Source: Paenibacillus sp. J5C2022 (GTDB lineage: Bacteria > Bacillota > Bacilli > Paenibacillales > Paenibacillaceae). Taken from it: a stretch of 64,000 nt of DNA. Shown piece by piece: positions 53,845-61,297 of this stretch; within the stretch, counting starts at the first letter, position 1, and each line of letters starts with the position of its first letter. The DNA lies in contig NZ_JAOQJC010000020.1 in assembly GCF_025567625.1 (NCBI RefSeq), forward strand, positions 62,001 through 126,000, read 5' to 3'. A model generated the notes under the pieces. The model was not told the DNA's origin. It did not search any database and saw only the letters and a program-made list of their open reading frames with translations. A program made the position numbers and the translations under genes.

Positions 53845-53883
53845 TTAACACGGAATTTACAAAACAAGAATACGGCATTAACA
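53845..53883 (+). promoter_or_regulatory. PhoP box of the pst operon
   Basis: TTAACA (53845), TTTACA (53856), AGAATA (53867) and TTAACA (53878): four hexamers at exact 11-bp spacing, three fitting TT(A/T/C)A(C/T)A. TAATAT/TATAGG -10 candidates follow at 53893-53901. Confidence 0.85.
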
Positions 53884-53949
53884 ATCAGTCAGTAATATAG
53901 GGAATGTAAGAACGAGCCAAACAGATACTTTCTATGAGGAGTGGTAGAG

Positions 53950-54960
53950 TTGACTAAGAGCAAGACTATCAAGGGGATCATTATGACGGCAATGGCGGCA
54001 ATGCTGGTATTCACGGCGGCGTGCGGCAACAATGGAGGCAACGAAGGTTCCGCGGGCAACGGCGGCGGCAACAACACAGCGACGAACGCACCAGCGACAG
54101 AGAAACCGGCTGAAAACACAGACAAAAAGCTGAGCGGCGAAATCAAGGTGGACGGTTCCAGCACGGTATTCCCGCTTACGGAAGCGGCAGCGGAAGAATT
54201 CAGAGCAGTACAGCCTGACGTTCGCGTACCTGTAGGCGTGTCCGGCACAGGCGGCGGCTTCAAGCAATTCTGCGCAGGCGAGATCGCGATCTCCGATGCG
54301 TCCCGTCCGATTAAAGACAGCGAAGCGGAGACTTGCAAAGCCAACGGCATCGAGTTCACAGAGCTGTCTGTCGCATTCGACGGCTTGTCCGTTGTCGTAA
54401 GCAAGGAGAACGACTTCATCGATCACCTGACGGTTGAAGAACTGAACAAAATCTTCAAAACAGGCAGCACGGTAATGAAGTGGAGCGATGTTCGCGACGG
54501 ATGGCCTGCAGAAGAGATCGTGATGTTCTCGCCAGGCGCCGATTCCGGCACATACGACTACTTCAATGAAGCGATTCTGGACAAAGAAGGCATCCGCAAC
54601 GACAACATCTCCTTCAGCGAAGACGACAACACGCTGGTTGTCGGAATCTCCGGCAGCAAGTACGGCATCGGCTACTTTGGTTATGCCTACTACGAAGAGA
54701 ATCAAGACAAATTGAAGGTTGTTCCGATCGATGGCGGCACTGGCGCGATCGCACCGTCTTACGATACGATCAAAGACGGCTCTTATTCTCCGCTGTCCCG
54801 TCCGTTGTTCATCTATGTGAGCAACAAGGAACTTGAGCGTCCTGAAGTGAGCGAGTTCGTCAACTTCTATATTAACAACATCGGCTCCATGGCGGGCGAA
54901 GTGGGCTACGTTGCGCTTCCTGACGAGCAATATGCCGAGCAAGCTGCAAAACTGAAATAA
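53950..54960 (+). CDS. pstS: Phosphate-binding lipoprotein PstS
   Basis: 336 residues; TTG 53950 lies 8 bases after GAGGAG, while GTG 53941 overlaps that site. Lipoprotein signal (IIMTAMAAMLVFTAAC) with a long G/N-rich linker. The phosphate-binding fold has GEIKVDGSSTVFPLTEAAAE, GVSGTGGGFKQFCAGEIAIS, DASRPIKDSEAE and FSPGADSGTYDYFNEA, the loops that bind phosphate. It delivers phosphate to the PstC/PstA channel. Preceded by a PhoP box and followed by a strong hairpin before pstC, a common way to keep the binding protein in excess over the membrane parts. Confidence 0.96.
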   Translation: MTKSKTIKGIIMTAMAAMLVFTAACGNNGGNEGSAGNGGGNNTATNAPATEKPAENTDKKLSGEIKVDGSSTVFPLTEAAAEEFRAVQPDVRVPVGVSGTGGGFKQFCAGEIAISDASRPIKDSEAETCKANGIEFTELSVAFDGLSVVVSKENDFIDHLTVEELNKIFKTGSTVMKWSDVRDGWPAEEIVMFSPGADSGTYDYFNEAILDKEGIRNDNISFSEDDNTLVVGISGSKYGIGYFGYAYYEENQDKLKVVPIDGGTGAIAPSYDTIKDGSYSPLSRPLFIYVSNKELERPEVSEFVNFYINNIGSMAGEVGYVALPDEQYAEQAAKLK

Positions 54961-54990
54961 TTCATGTAAAACTTTCCGAGAAAGCCGGGT

Positions 54991-55028
54991 GAGAAATGTG
55001 ATGTCTCGTGGGACATCACATTTTTCTC
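54991..55028 (+). terminator. Intercistronic hairpin between pstS and pstC
   Basis: A 12-bp stem (54994-55005 with 55012-55023) and TTTTTC. Probably a partial terminator or mRNA stabiliser that reduces pstC-pstA-pstB relative to pstS. Confidence 0.75.
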
Positions 55029-55073
55029 GCCGGATATGTTAACGAATTGTAAATGTAAGAGGGAGGATGCTGT

Positions 55074-56018
55074 ATGCCGCGCAATGCATTATCAACGAGC
55101 GACAAGGCGCAAGTCATACCTGCAACATCATTCAAAAACAGCCGCAAGAGCATCATGAATGCGGTAATGCCGGTCCTGCTGTTTCTATGTGCGATCGTGT
55201 CCGTGATGACTACGATAGGTATCGTCGTAACTCTTGCTACGGAAACCTACCAATTCTTCAAGAAAATTCCGATATTCGATTTCCTGTTCGGGACGACCTG
55301 GTCGCCGCTTATTCCTCCGAAGAGCTTCGGCATATTGCCGCTGCTGGGAGGTACGCTTCTCATTACAGTCATCGCTTGTCTCGTTGCGGTTCCGCTGGGA
55401 CTGGCAAGTGCGATCTACTTGTCGGAGTACGCGCCCAAGGGCGTGCGCAAGATCGTCAAGCCGGTGCTGGAAGTGCTTGCCGGCGTGCCGACGATCGTCT
55501 ACGGTTACTTCGCGCTTAGCATCGTAACCCCGATCATTCAACAGATTTTTAGCGGAACTGGCATCTTCAACGCACTGAGTGCGGGCATCGTCGTCGGCAT
55601 TATGATAATCCCGATGGTCAGCTCATTGAGTGAGGATGCGATGTCCGCTGTACCGAGATCGCTGCGCGACGGAGCTTATGCGCTGGGCGCAACGAAGTTC
55701 GAGGTGGCGCTGAAGATCGTTGTGCCTGCCGCCTTCTCCGGTATTGTGGCTTCCGCTGTATTGGCCTTCTCGCGGGCAATCGGCGAGACGATGATCGTGA
55801 CGCTGGCTGCCGGCTCCACGCCTAATCTGACGTTGAACCCGCTGGAGAGCATCCAGACGATGACGGCCTACATCGTTCAAGTCAGCCTTGGCGATACGCC
55901 GCACGGCACGGTGGAATACGGCTCGATCTTTGCAGTGGGTATGACCTTGTTCGTCATTACCTTCCTGCTTAATATTCTTGCCCAGTATGTAGCAAGACGA
56001 TTCAGGGAGGAATACTGA
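55074..56018 (+). CDS. pstC: Phosphate ABC transporter permease PstC
   Basis: 314 residues, ATG 55074 behind GGGAGG. About six hydrophobic segments (AVMPVLLFLCAIVSVMTTIG; LPLLGGTLLITVIACLVAVP; LSAGIVVGIMIIPMVSSLS). PstC-type motifs are TTWSPLIPPKSFGILPLLGG, SAIYLSEYAPKGVRKIVKP and the EAA-like SLRDGAYALGATKFEVALKI. The first permease of the phosphate channel; it pairs with PstA, whose gene starts one base after its stop. No sign of truncation. Confidence 0.95.
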   Translation: MPRNALSTSDKAQVIPATSFKNSRKSIMNAVMPVLLFLCAIVSVMTTIGIVVTLATETYQFFKKIPIFDFLFGTTWSPLIPPKSFGILPLLGGTLLITVIACLVAVPLGLASAIYLSEYAPKGVRKIVKPVLEVLAGVPTIVYGYFALSIVTPIIQQIFSGTGIFNALSAGIVVGIMIIPMVSSLSEDAMSAVPRSLRDGAYALGATKFEVALKIVVPAAFSGIVASAVLAFSRAIGETMIVTLAAGSTPNLTLNPLESIQTMTAYIVQVSLGDTPHGTVEYGSIFAVGMTLFVITFLLNILAQYVARRFREEY

Positions 56019-56019
56019 T

Positions 56020-56895
56020 ATGTCCATCTTTCAAGACGCGAACCGGAAGCAGATCGCGAATCGGCGTACGATCGACTTCGTGCTTCATATATTATTCGTC
56101 ATCGCGACATCGATAGGTGTAATCGCACTGTGCGTCCTGTTGATCGATATCATCATCGACGGCCTGGCGCGCCTTCAACCGCAGCTGTTCACGGAATTCC
56201 CTTCCCGGAAAGCCGACAACTCCGGCATGAAGTCGGCGATCGTCGGCACGATATACATGCTGATGATTATGGCGCCTGTATCCTTCATATTCGGCGTAGG
56301 CGCAGCGATCTATCTGGAGGAATACGCGAAGAAGAACTGGCTGACTCGACTCATTCAGCTGAATATCAGCACGCTCGCGGGCGTTCCATCCATTGTATAC
56401 GGCATACTCGGCCTCGCGCTGTTCGTCAGGCTGCTGTCGCTGGAGAAAAGCTTGCTTGCAGGTGCGCTCACGATGACGCTGCTCGTACTGCCGATCATTA
56501 TCGTCTCCGCGCAAGAAGCGATACGCGCGGTTCCGAAGTCCAGGCGCGACGCTTCGTTCGCACTGGGCGCCACGAAGTGGCAGACGGTATCCCGTTCGGT
56601 GATGCCATCCGCGCTGCCTGGCGTATTGACGGGCGTCATTCTGGCGATGTCCCGCGCAATCGGCGAGACGGCGCCGCTGGTCATGATCGGCGCCTTGACG
56701 TATGTAGCCTTTCTGCCCGAGAGCATCATGGATTCCTTCTCCGTCATACCGATTCAGGTATACAACTGGCTGTCGAAGCCTCAGCCGGAGTTCAAGGAGC
56801 TTGCAGCAAGCGGCATTATCGTCCTGATGGCTCTGCTCTTGCTTATGAACTTCTCGGCGATTCTGCTGCGCAACAAGTATCAGAAAAATGTGTAA
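56020..56895 (+). CDS. pstA: Phosphate ABC transporter permease PstA
   Basis: 291 residues, ATG 56020 behind AGGGAGG. Six hydrophobic segments, with PstA motifs [39 protein letters not shown], the ATPase-contact loop [20 protein letters not shown] and [14 protein letters not shown]. Second half of the phosphate channel. The pstB start lies 25 bp downstream. Its EAA loop is very similar to that of PstC, as expected for the related pair. Confidence 0.95.
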   Translation: MSIFQDANRKQIANRRTIDFVLHILFVIATSIGVIALCVLLIDIIIDGLARLQPQLFTEFPSRKADNSGMKSAIVGTIYMLMIMAPVSFIFGVGAAIYLEEYAKKNWLTRLIQLNISTLAGVPSIVYGILGLALFVRLLSLEKSLLAGALTMTLLVLPIIIVSAQEAIRAVPKSRRDASFALGATKWQTVSRSVMPSALPGVLTGVILAMSRAIGETAPLVMIGALTYVAFLPESIMDSFSVIPIQVYNWLSKPQPEFKELAASGIIVLMALLLLMNFSAILLRNKYQKNV

Positions 56896-56920
56896 TGACG
56901 ACTTTCGTGGAGGGAAAGCA

Positions 56921-57676
56921 ATGCGAACATTAATCGATATACAAAAACTGAATTTATTCTATGGTGAATTCCATGCGCTAAAAAATGTCTCGCTTACGAT
57001 ACCGGAAAAAGCCATTACGGCGTTCATCGGACCGTCCGGCTGCGGCAAGTCAACCTTGCTCCGTACATTGAACCGGATGAACGACATGATTCCCGGCACG
57101 CGTATCGAGGGCGGACTATCAATCGGCGGGACAGAGATCTATTCCAACGAAGTGGACGTCGAGACGCTGCGCAAGAAGGTCGGCATGGTGTTCCAGCAGC
57201 CTAACCCGTTCCCCAAGTCGATCTATGACAATATCGCCTACGGACCGCGTCTGCACGGCACCAACAGCAAGAAAGAGCTGGATGAGATCGTGGAGAGAAG
57301 TCTTCGTCAAGCGGCGCTGTGGGATGAAGTGAAGGATCATTTGAAGCGTTCTGCGCTGTCGATCTCCGGCGGTCAGCAGCAGCGGCTCTGTATCGCACGA
57401 GCGCTTGCGGTCAATCCCGACATTCTGCTGATGGACGAAGCGACGTCTGCGCTTGATCCCATCTCCACGCTGAAGATCGAGGAGCTGGCGCAAGAGCTGA
57501 AGTCGGAATATACGATCGTCATGGTTACGCACAACATGCATCAGGCGGCCCGCGTATCGAACCAGACGGTATTCTTCCTGAACGGCGAAGTGGTGGAGTA
57601 TTCCGATACAGAGAAGCTGTTCTCCAATCCGACCGATCAACGGACGGAAGATTATATTAGCGGCCGCTTCGGCTAA
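56921..57676 (+). CDS. pstB: Phosphate ABC transporter ATPase PstB
   Basis: 251 residues; ATG 56921 after GGAGGGA (the frame is open further upstream but lacks a site). Complete ABC ATPase: Walker [13 protein letters not shown]-loop [12 protein letters not shown], signature [16 protein letters not shown], Walker [14 protein letters not shown], and the H-loop VTHNM. The segment [20 protein letters not shown] is PstB-specific. Energises phosphate uptake through PstC/PstA and, with PhoU, signals phosphate status to PhoR in many bacteria. phoU follows after 24 bp. Confidence 0.97.
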   Translation: MRTLIDIQKLNLFYGEFHALKNVSLTIPEKAITAFIGPSGCGKSTLLRTLNRMNDMIPGTRIEGGLSIGGTEIYSNEVDVETLRKKVGMVFQQPNPFPKSIYDNIAYGPRLHGTNSKKELDEIVERSLRQAALWDEVKDHLKRSALSISGGQQQRLCIARALAVNPDILLMDEATSALDPISTLKIEELAQELKSEYTIVMVTHNMHQAARVSNQTVFFLNGEVVEYSDTEKLFSNPTDQRTEDYISGRFG

Positions 57677-57700
57677 TACACGATAGGAGGAACAAAGGGT

Positions 57701-58363
57701 ATGATGGCAACGCGCAAAGAGTTCGATCTCGGGCTGGAGCAGCTTCACAATCTGCTGGTCGAGATGGGAGCGTTCGTGAAGAAGGCTTTGGACGATTCGG
57801 TGGAGGCATTGAAGAATGTTGACGTAGAAGCCGCCCAGGCGGTCATTGACAAGGATATCGAGCTGAACAGCATGGAAGAAGATGTGATGGAGCTGGGCTC
57901 CAAGCTTATTGCCACCCAGCAGCCTGTAGCCAAGGATCTGCGACGCATTCTGTCCGCCTTCCGGATAGCGAGCGATCTGGAGCGCATGGGCGACCTGTCC
58001 GTCGATATTGCGAAGGTGGTGCTGCGGCTTGACGGCCAGGAATTGATCAAGCCGCTGATCGACCTTCCGCGAATGGCGGAAATTATCGGAACGATGACCG
58101 ACGAATCGATTCAGTCCTTCGTGCAGGAGAATGTGGATCTCGCCTACAAGATGGCGAAGGACGACGATCAGGTCGATATGCTGTACGGGCAGATTACGCG
58201 CGAGCTGTCGCTGATGATGATGGAGAATCCCCGCAATATCGCCCAAGCGTCGCTGCTTAGCTTCGTAGGGCGCTACATGGAGCGATTCGGGGATCATGCG
58301 ACGAATATCGGCGAAAGTGTCGTATACCTCGTGACTGGAACCCGTCCCGACCTGAATATGTAG
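57701..58363 (+). CDS. phoU: Phosphate-specific transport regulator PhoU
   Basis: 220 residues, ATG 57701 (or 57704) behind AGGAGG. Two three-helix PhoU repeats with the metal-binding motifs EDVMELGSKLI...RRILSAFRIASDLERMGDLS and the second NIAQASLLSFVGRYMERFGDHATNIGE. A peripheral membrane protein linking Pst activity to PhoR/PhoP. It is the last gene of the pst operon, followed by a terminator. Confidence 0.95.
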   Translation: MMATRKEFDLGLEQLHNLLVEMGAFVKKALDDSVEALKNVDVEAAQAVIDKDIELNSMEEDVMELGSKLIATQQPVAKDLRRILSAFRIASDLERMGDLSVDIAKVVLRLDGQELIKPLIDLPRMAEIIGTMTDESIQSFVQENVDLAYKMAKDDDQVDMLYGQITRELSLMMMENPRNIAQASLLSFVGRYMERFGDHATNIGESVVYLVTGTRPDLNM

Positions 58364-58369
58364 ACCTGC

Positions 58370-58409
58370 GACCGCAGAGGCAGAACGATATGCTGACGCG
58401 GTCCTTTTT
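58370..58409 (+). terminator. Rho-independent terminator of the pst operon
   Basis: GACCGC (58370-58375) pairs with GCGGTC (58398-58403), followed by CTTTTT. The inner CAG/CTG extends the structure. Confidence 0.7.
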
Positions 58410-58428
58410 ATGTCGGAATTAGTCGTAT

Positions 58429-58467
58429 TTTACCGAAATTTAACGAATCTCAGTAGTTCATTTCACA
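58429..58467 (+). promoter_or_regulatory. PhoP-box-like direct repeats before the GGDEF/EAL genes
   Basis: TTTACC (58429), TTAACG (58440), CAGTAG (58451) and TTCACA (58462) at exact 11-bp spacing; three of four fit the PhoP half-site with at most one mismatch. TATAGG follows at 58486-58491. Confidence 0.6.
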
Positions 58468-58526
58468 TATATCGGTTAATATTGGTATAGGTACATAGTA
58501 ACGTGATTACGAATGAGGAGTTCGTT

Positions 58527-59981
58527 ATGGGAGCAGTAGGGAGCGGATTATGGAACAGGGAGCTCATGCATACGGCTGATCGGCACTGGATCGGCGGTTT
58601 TGCGACTCTATATTTGCAGCTGCGGAAGCCGAACGAGCATACGGGGAAGGCGCTTCAAGTCTGGGAACGTGAAACGGATGGATTGTTCTGGAAGCAGCAG
58701 ATAGGGGAAGAATGCTACTATTTTGTAAGAAGCGCCCAGGGTGATCGAACGATGCAAGCCATCGTTCAAGAAGCGGCAAGCCGTCTTATGCGGGGGCTGG
58801 GCGACATAGCCGGCTTGCGGGATGAAGATGGAGAAGGCCGCTTCCGTATAGGGACGGCTTGCTCCGCAAGTCCGTCTCCGGAATTGACAATGGAAGCGGT
58901 GCTCCATGGGATGATCATGGAAGCCAGAGCGCAGGCGGCGGCGTCTTCGCCAGTTGAAGAAGAGAAGCGGAGAGGGAGCATGGTTATGCTGGAGAGAGGC
59001 TTCACCATCGGCCGCCTTGCTTCGCCCATTCCGGAATTCCAGCCCCATGCTCGCGTGTCGGATATCGCCCAGCTGTTCCATACGCGCCCGCGCGAGCAAG
59101 GAGCGGCAATTGTCAGCGAAGGCACGCCGCTCGGGCTGATCATGAAGGAGAAGCTGCATCAGCTGCTGGCGGGACAGTTCGGCTTGCCGCTCTATTACAA
59201 CAGGCCGGTTGAGAAAATTATGGAAAGCCAGCCGCTGGTCGTAGATGAAGGGATGCCGGTGGAAGAGGTGTCCCAACTGGCGATGTCGCGCGAATACTCC
59301 GATCTGTACGACGTGGTGCTCATTACTAGAGAAGAACGGCTCATCGGGGCGGCATCCATAAGGGCGATTCTGGAGAGCATTACGGCGCTGAGGACCGAGG
59401 TGGCCCGTACGGCCAATCCGCTTACCGGACTGCCCGGCAATGCCAGCATTCATGCGGAACTGGCGGGAAGAATGGCAGAGAAGCGACCGTTCGCCATCAT
59501 CTATGCGGATCTGGATTATTTCAAGTGGTTCAACGATTGCTTCGGATTCGGCTTGGGCGACGAGTTGATTCGTTACCTGGCCGGTCTGCTTAACGATGCC
59601 ATATCCCGCTACGGAGAAGAGAGCGGGTTCATCGGCCATATCGGCGGAGACGACTTCATCGCGATGCTGTCTCCCGAATCAGCGGATCGAATGTGCGAGG
59701 AATTGATTGAACGATTCGATAATGGAGTGAAAGCCTTCTATGGCGGCGTTCAGATCGCTGGAGTAGAAGACAGGAACGGCAATACAGTGAATCAGGAGGG
59801 CGTTACCCTGTCCTTGTCGGTACTGTACTGCACCCATGAGTTCTCCCAGCCGCTGGAGGACATAGCCAAGTACGCTGCCAAGCTGAAGAAGCGGGCCAAG
59901 CTCGTGAAGGGAAGCGTATACGTCACGGAGCAACTATCCCGGATGGGACATGCACATGGAGAGGAACGAGTGGCACCATGA
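58527..59981 (+). CDS. CBS-domain GGDEF protein (putative diguanylate cyclase)
   Basis: 484 residues; ATG 58527 lies 6 bases after GAGGAG, better than GTG 58503. No membrane segment. The first roughly 150 residues are unassigned; their end (FRIGTACSASPSPELTMEAV) recalls a degenerate GGDEF tail. Residues about 170-295 form a CBS-like pair that closely parallels the chemoreceptor encoded at 52629 (TPLGLIMKEKLHQLLAGQFG; LYYNRPVEKIMESQPLVVDE). The GGDEF domain has NPLTGLPGNASIHAELA, YADLDYFKWFNDCFGFGLGD and the active-site loop HIGGDDF, where aspartate replaces the usual glutamate. No RxxD inhibition site is evident. It may make cyclic-di-GMP or be a nucleotide-binding receptor. Coupled by a 4-base overlap to an EAL gene. 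Confidence 0.88.
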   Translation: MGAVGSGLWNRELMHTADRHWIGGFATLYLQLRKPNEHTGKALQVWERETDGLFWKQQIGEECYYFVRSAQGDRTMQAIVQEAASRLMRGLGDIAGLRDEDGEGRFRIGTACSASPSPELTMEAVLHGMIMEARAQAAASSPVEEEKRRGSMVMLERGFTIGRLASPIPEFQPHARVSDIAQLFHTRPREQGAAIVSEGTPLGLIMKEKLHQLLAGQFGLPLYYNRPVEKIMESQPLVVDEGMPVEEVSQLAMSREYSDLYDVVLITREERLIGAASIRAILESITALRTEVARTANPLTGLPGNASIHAELAGRMAEKRPFAIIYADLDYFKWFNDCFGFGLGDELIRYLAGLLNDAISRYGEESGFIGHIGGDDFIAMLSPESADRMCEELIERFDNGVKAFYGGVQIAGVEDRNGNTVNQEGVTLSLSVLYCTHEFSQPLEDIAKYAAKLKKRAKLVKGSVYVTEQLSRMGHAHGEERVAP

Positions 59982-61195
59982 GAGGGCAATGGTTAGGAAA
60001 GGAAGACAAGCTGATGGAATACGAGCCGGTACGTTACTGCGGCATGATTTATCTATCATGGACATGGCAGGATCATGAGGCTGCCTCCGCCTCCGATGTC
60101 CGCTTGCTTGGAAGGCTGTGGCGCGCATATGCGGCCGAGAAGGTCGAGCAAGTATTGCGCATGTCGCTGCTGACGTCCACTCCCCAATGGATGAACGACG
60201 ATCTGTTCGTGTCGATCGATCTTCCTCCAGGGAACAAGGGCGAACTGGAGGAATGGATGCTTGAGCATACGTACGGCATGATGCGCCATTGGGAGAGCGA
60301 ATTCCATCAATATGCTTCGAGCATGACGGACACGGCACACAGAGGCAAACTGCTCGTAGGCATATCCGTCGTCGCCAAGGATGCGTCGTTGGGGAAATTG
60401 AATCTGTGGTATGAGGCGTCTAAAGCGGCTATTCTGCACGGACAGTCTCCGGGCTCGATGGAGCACAGCTTGAGGAGGAAAGCATTCCACAGGCTGCTGA
60501 CACAGCAGGACGGTCTATACCCCGTCTATCAGCCCATCGTCTCGTTGTCGGGCGGGCTCATATTCGGGTATGAAGCGTTGACGCGGCTGAATGACCGCAG
60601 CTGGTTCGACGGCCCGCTGCCCCTGTTCCACTTCGCGGATGCGGAAGGGCAGCTGTATGCGCTGGAGAGGATCGCAAGGGAGCGGGCAATCGGCGGCTGC
60701 TTCGGTCTCGCGCGCAGGCAGAAGCTGTTCATTAACGTCAATGCGCAAATTATGGAATCTCCAGAATTTCTGCCGGGACAGACGATGAGCTTGCTGGAGG
60801 AGCAGCAGCTTGATCCGCAGCATGTCGTATTCGAAATAACAGAACGAAGCGCCATCAGGGACTTCAACGCCTTCAAGCGCGTCATGGAGCATTATCGCAA
60901 TCAAGGCTACCAGATCGCCATTGACGACGTGGGCGCCGGGTATTCCTCACTGCAATCCATCGTTGAGCTGAGGCCGGATTACTTGAAGGTGGACCGGTCC
61001 ATTATCCATAACGTGCACGAAGATGAGATGAAGCGCCATATCCTTCAGACGCTGCAGGACATTGCCTGCAAGATGGGCGTCTCCGTCATTGCCGAAGGCA
61101 TCGAGCAGGAAGCGGAGCTTCAGTTGCTGAGAGAGGTTGGCGTTCATTATGCACAGGGGTATTTGCTGGGAAGGCCGCGGCCTTTTTTCAATTAA
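59978..61195 (+). CDS. EAL-domain cyclic-di-GMP phosphodiesterase
   Basis: 405 residues, ATG 59978 overlapping the GGDEF gene stop (ATG 60014 also possible). The N-terminal 165 residues look like a degenerate GGDEF-type domain (KLLVGISVVAKDASLGKLNL). The EAL domain holds all catalytic elements: FGYEALTRL, INVNAQ, FEITERS, AIDDVGAGYSS, YLKVDRS, IAEGIEQEAEL and the final AQGYLLGRP. Hydrolysis of cyclic-di-GMP to pGpG is therefore likely. With the GGDEF partner it would form an antagonistic pair translated together, possibly under phosphate control through the repeats at 58429. The gene ends in AAGGCC-GC-GGCC-TTTTTT, a small terminator-like structure that overlaps its last codons. Confidence 0.93.
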   Translation: MRGQWLGKEDKLMEYEPVRYCGMIYLSWTWQDHEAASASDVRLLGRLWRAYAAEKVEQVLRMSLLTSTPQWMNDDLFVSIDLPPGNKGELEEWMLEHTYGMMRHWESEFHQYASSMTDTAHRGKLLVGISVVAKDASLGKLNLWYEASKAAILHGQSPGSMEHSLRRKAFHRLLTQQDGLYPVYQPIVSLSGGLIFGYEALTRLNDRSWFDGPLPLFHFADAEGQLYALERIARERAIGGCFGLARRQKLFINVNAQIMESPEFLPGQTMSLLEEQQLDPQHVVFEITERSAIRDFNAFKRVMEHYRNQGYQIAIDDVGAGYSSLQSIVELRPDYLKVDRSIIHNVHEDEMKRHILQTLQDIACKMGVSVIAEGIEQEAELQLLREVGVHYAQGYLLGRPRPFFN

Positions 61196-61202
61196 CAGGT
61201 GT

Positions 61203-61246
61203 AACAGGCTTTTCTCGGGCGACGATGCTGGGGAAGAGCCTGTTTT
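61203..61246 (+). terminator. Rho-independent terminator of the GGDEF/EAL operon
   Basis: AACAGGCT (61203-61210) and AGCCTGTT (61237-61244), then TT. It sits just before the polA promoter. Confidence 0.7.
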
Positions 61247-61247
61247 G

Positions 61248-61256
61248 TGTTATGAT
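61248..61256 (+). promoter_or_regulatory. Extended -10 promoter of polA
   Basis: TGT-TATGAT (61248-61256), a TGn-extended -10 element, 41 bp before the polA start. No good -35. Confidence 0.4.
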
Positions 61257-61297
61257 AGAAAGCGTAGGTCAGGTAAGGAAAGGGGCTGCACAAGCTA

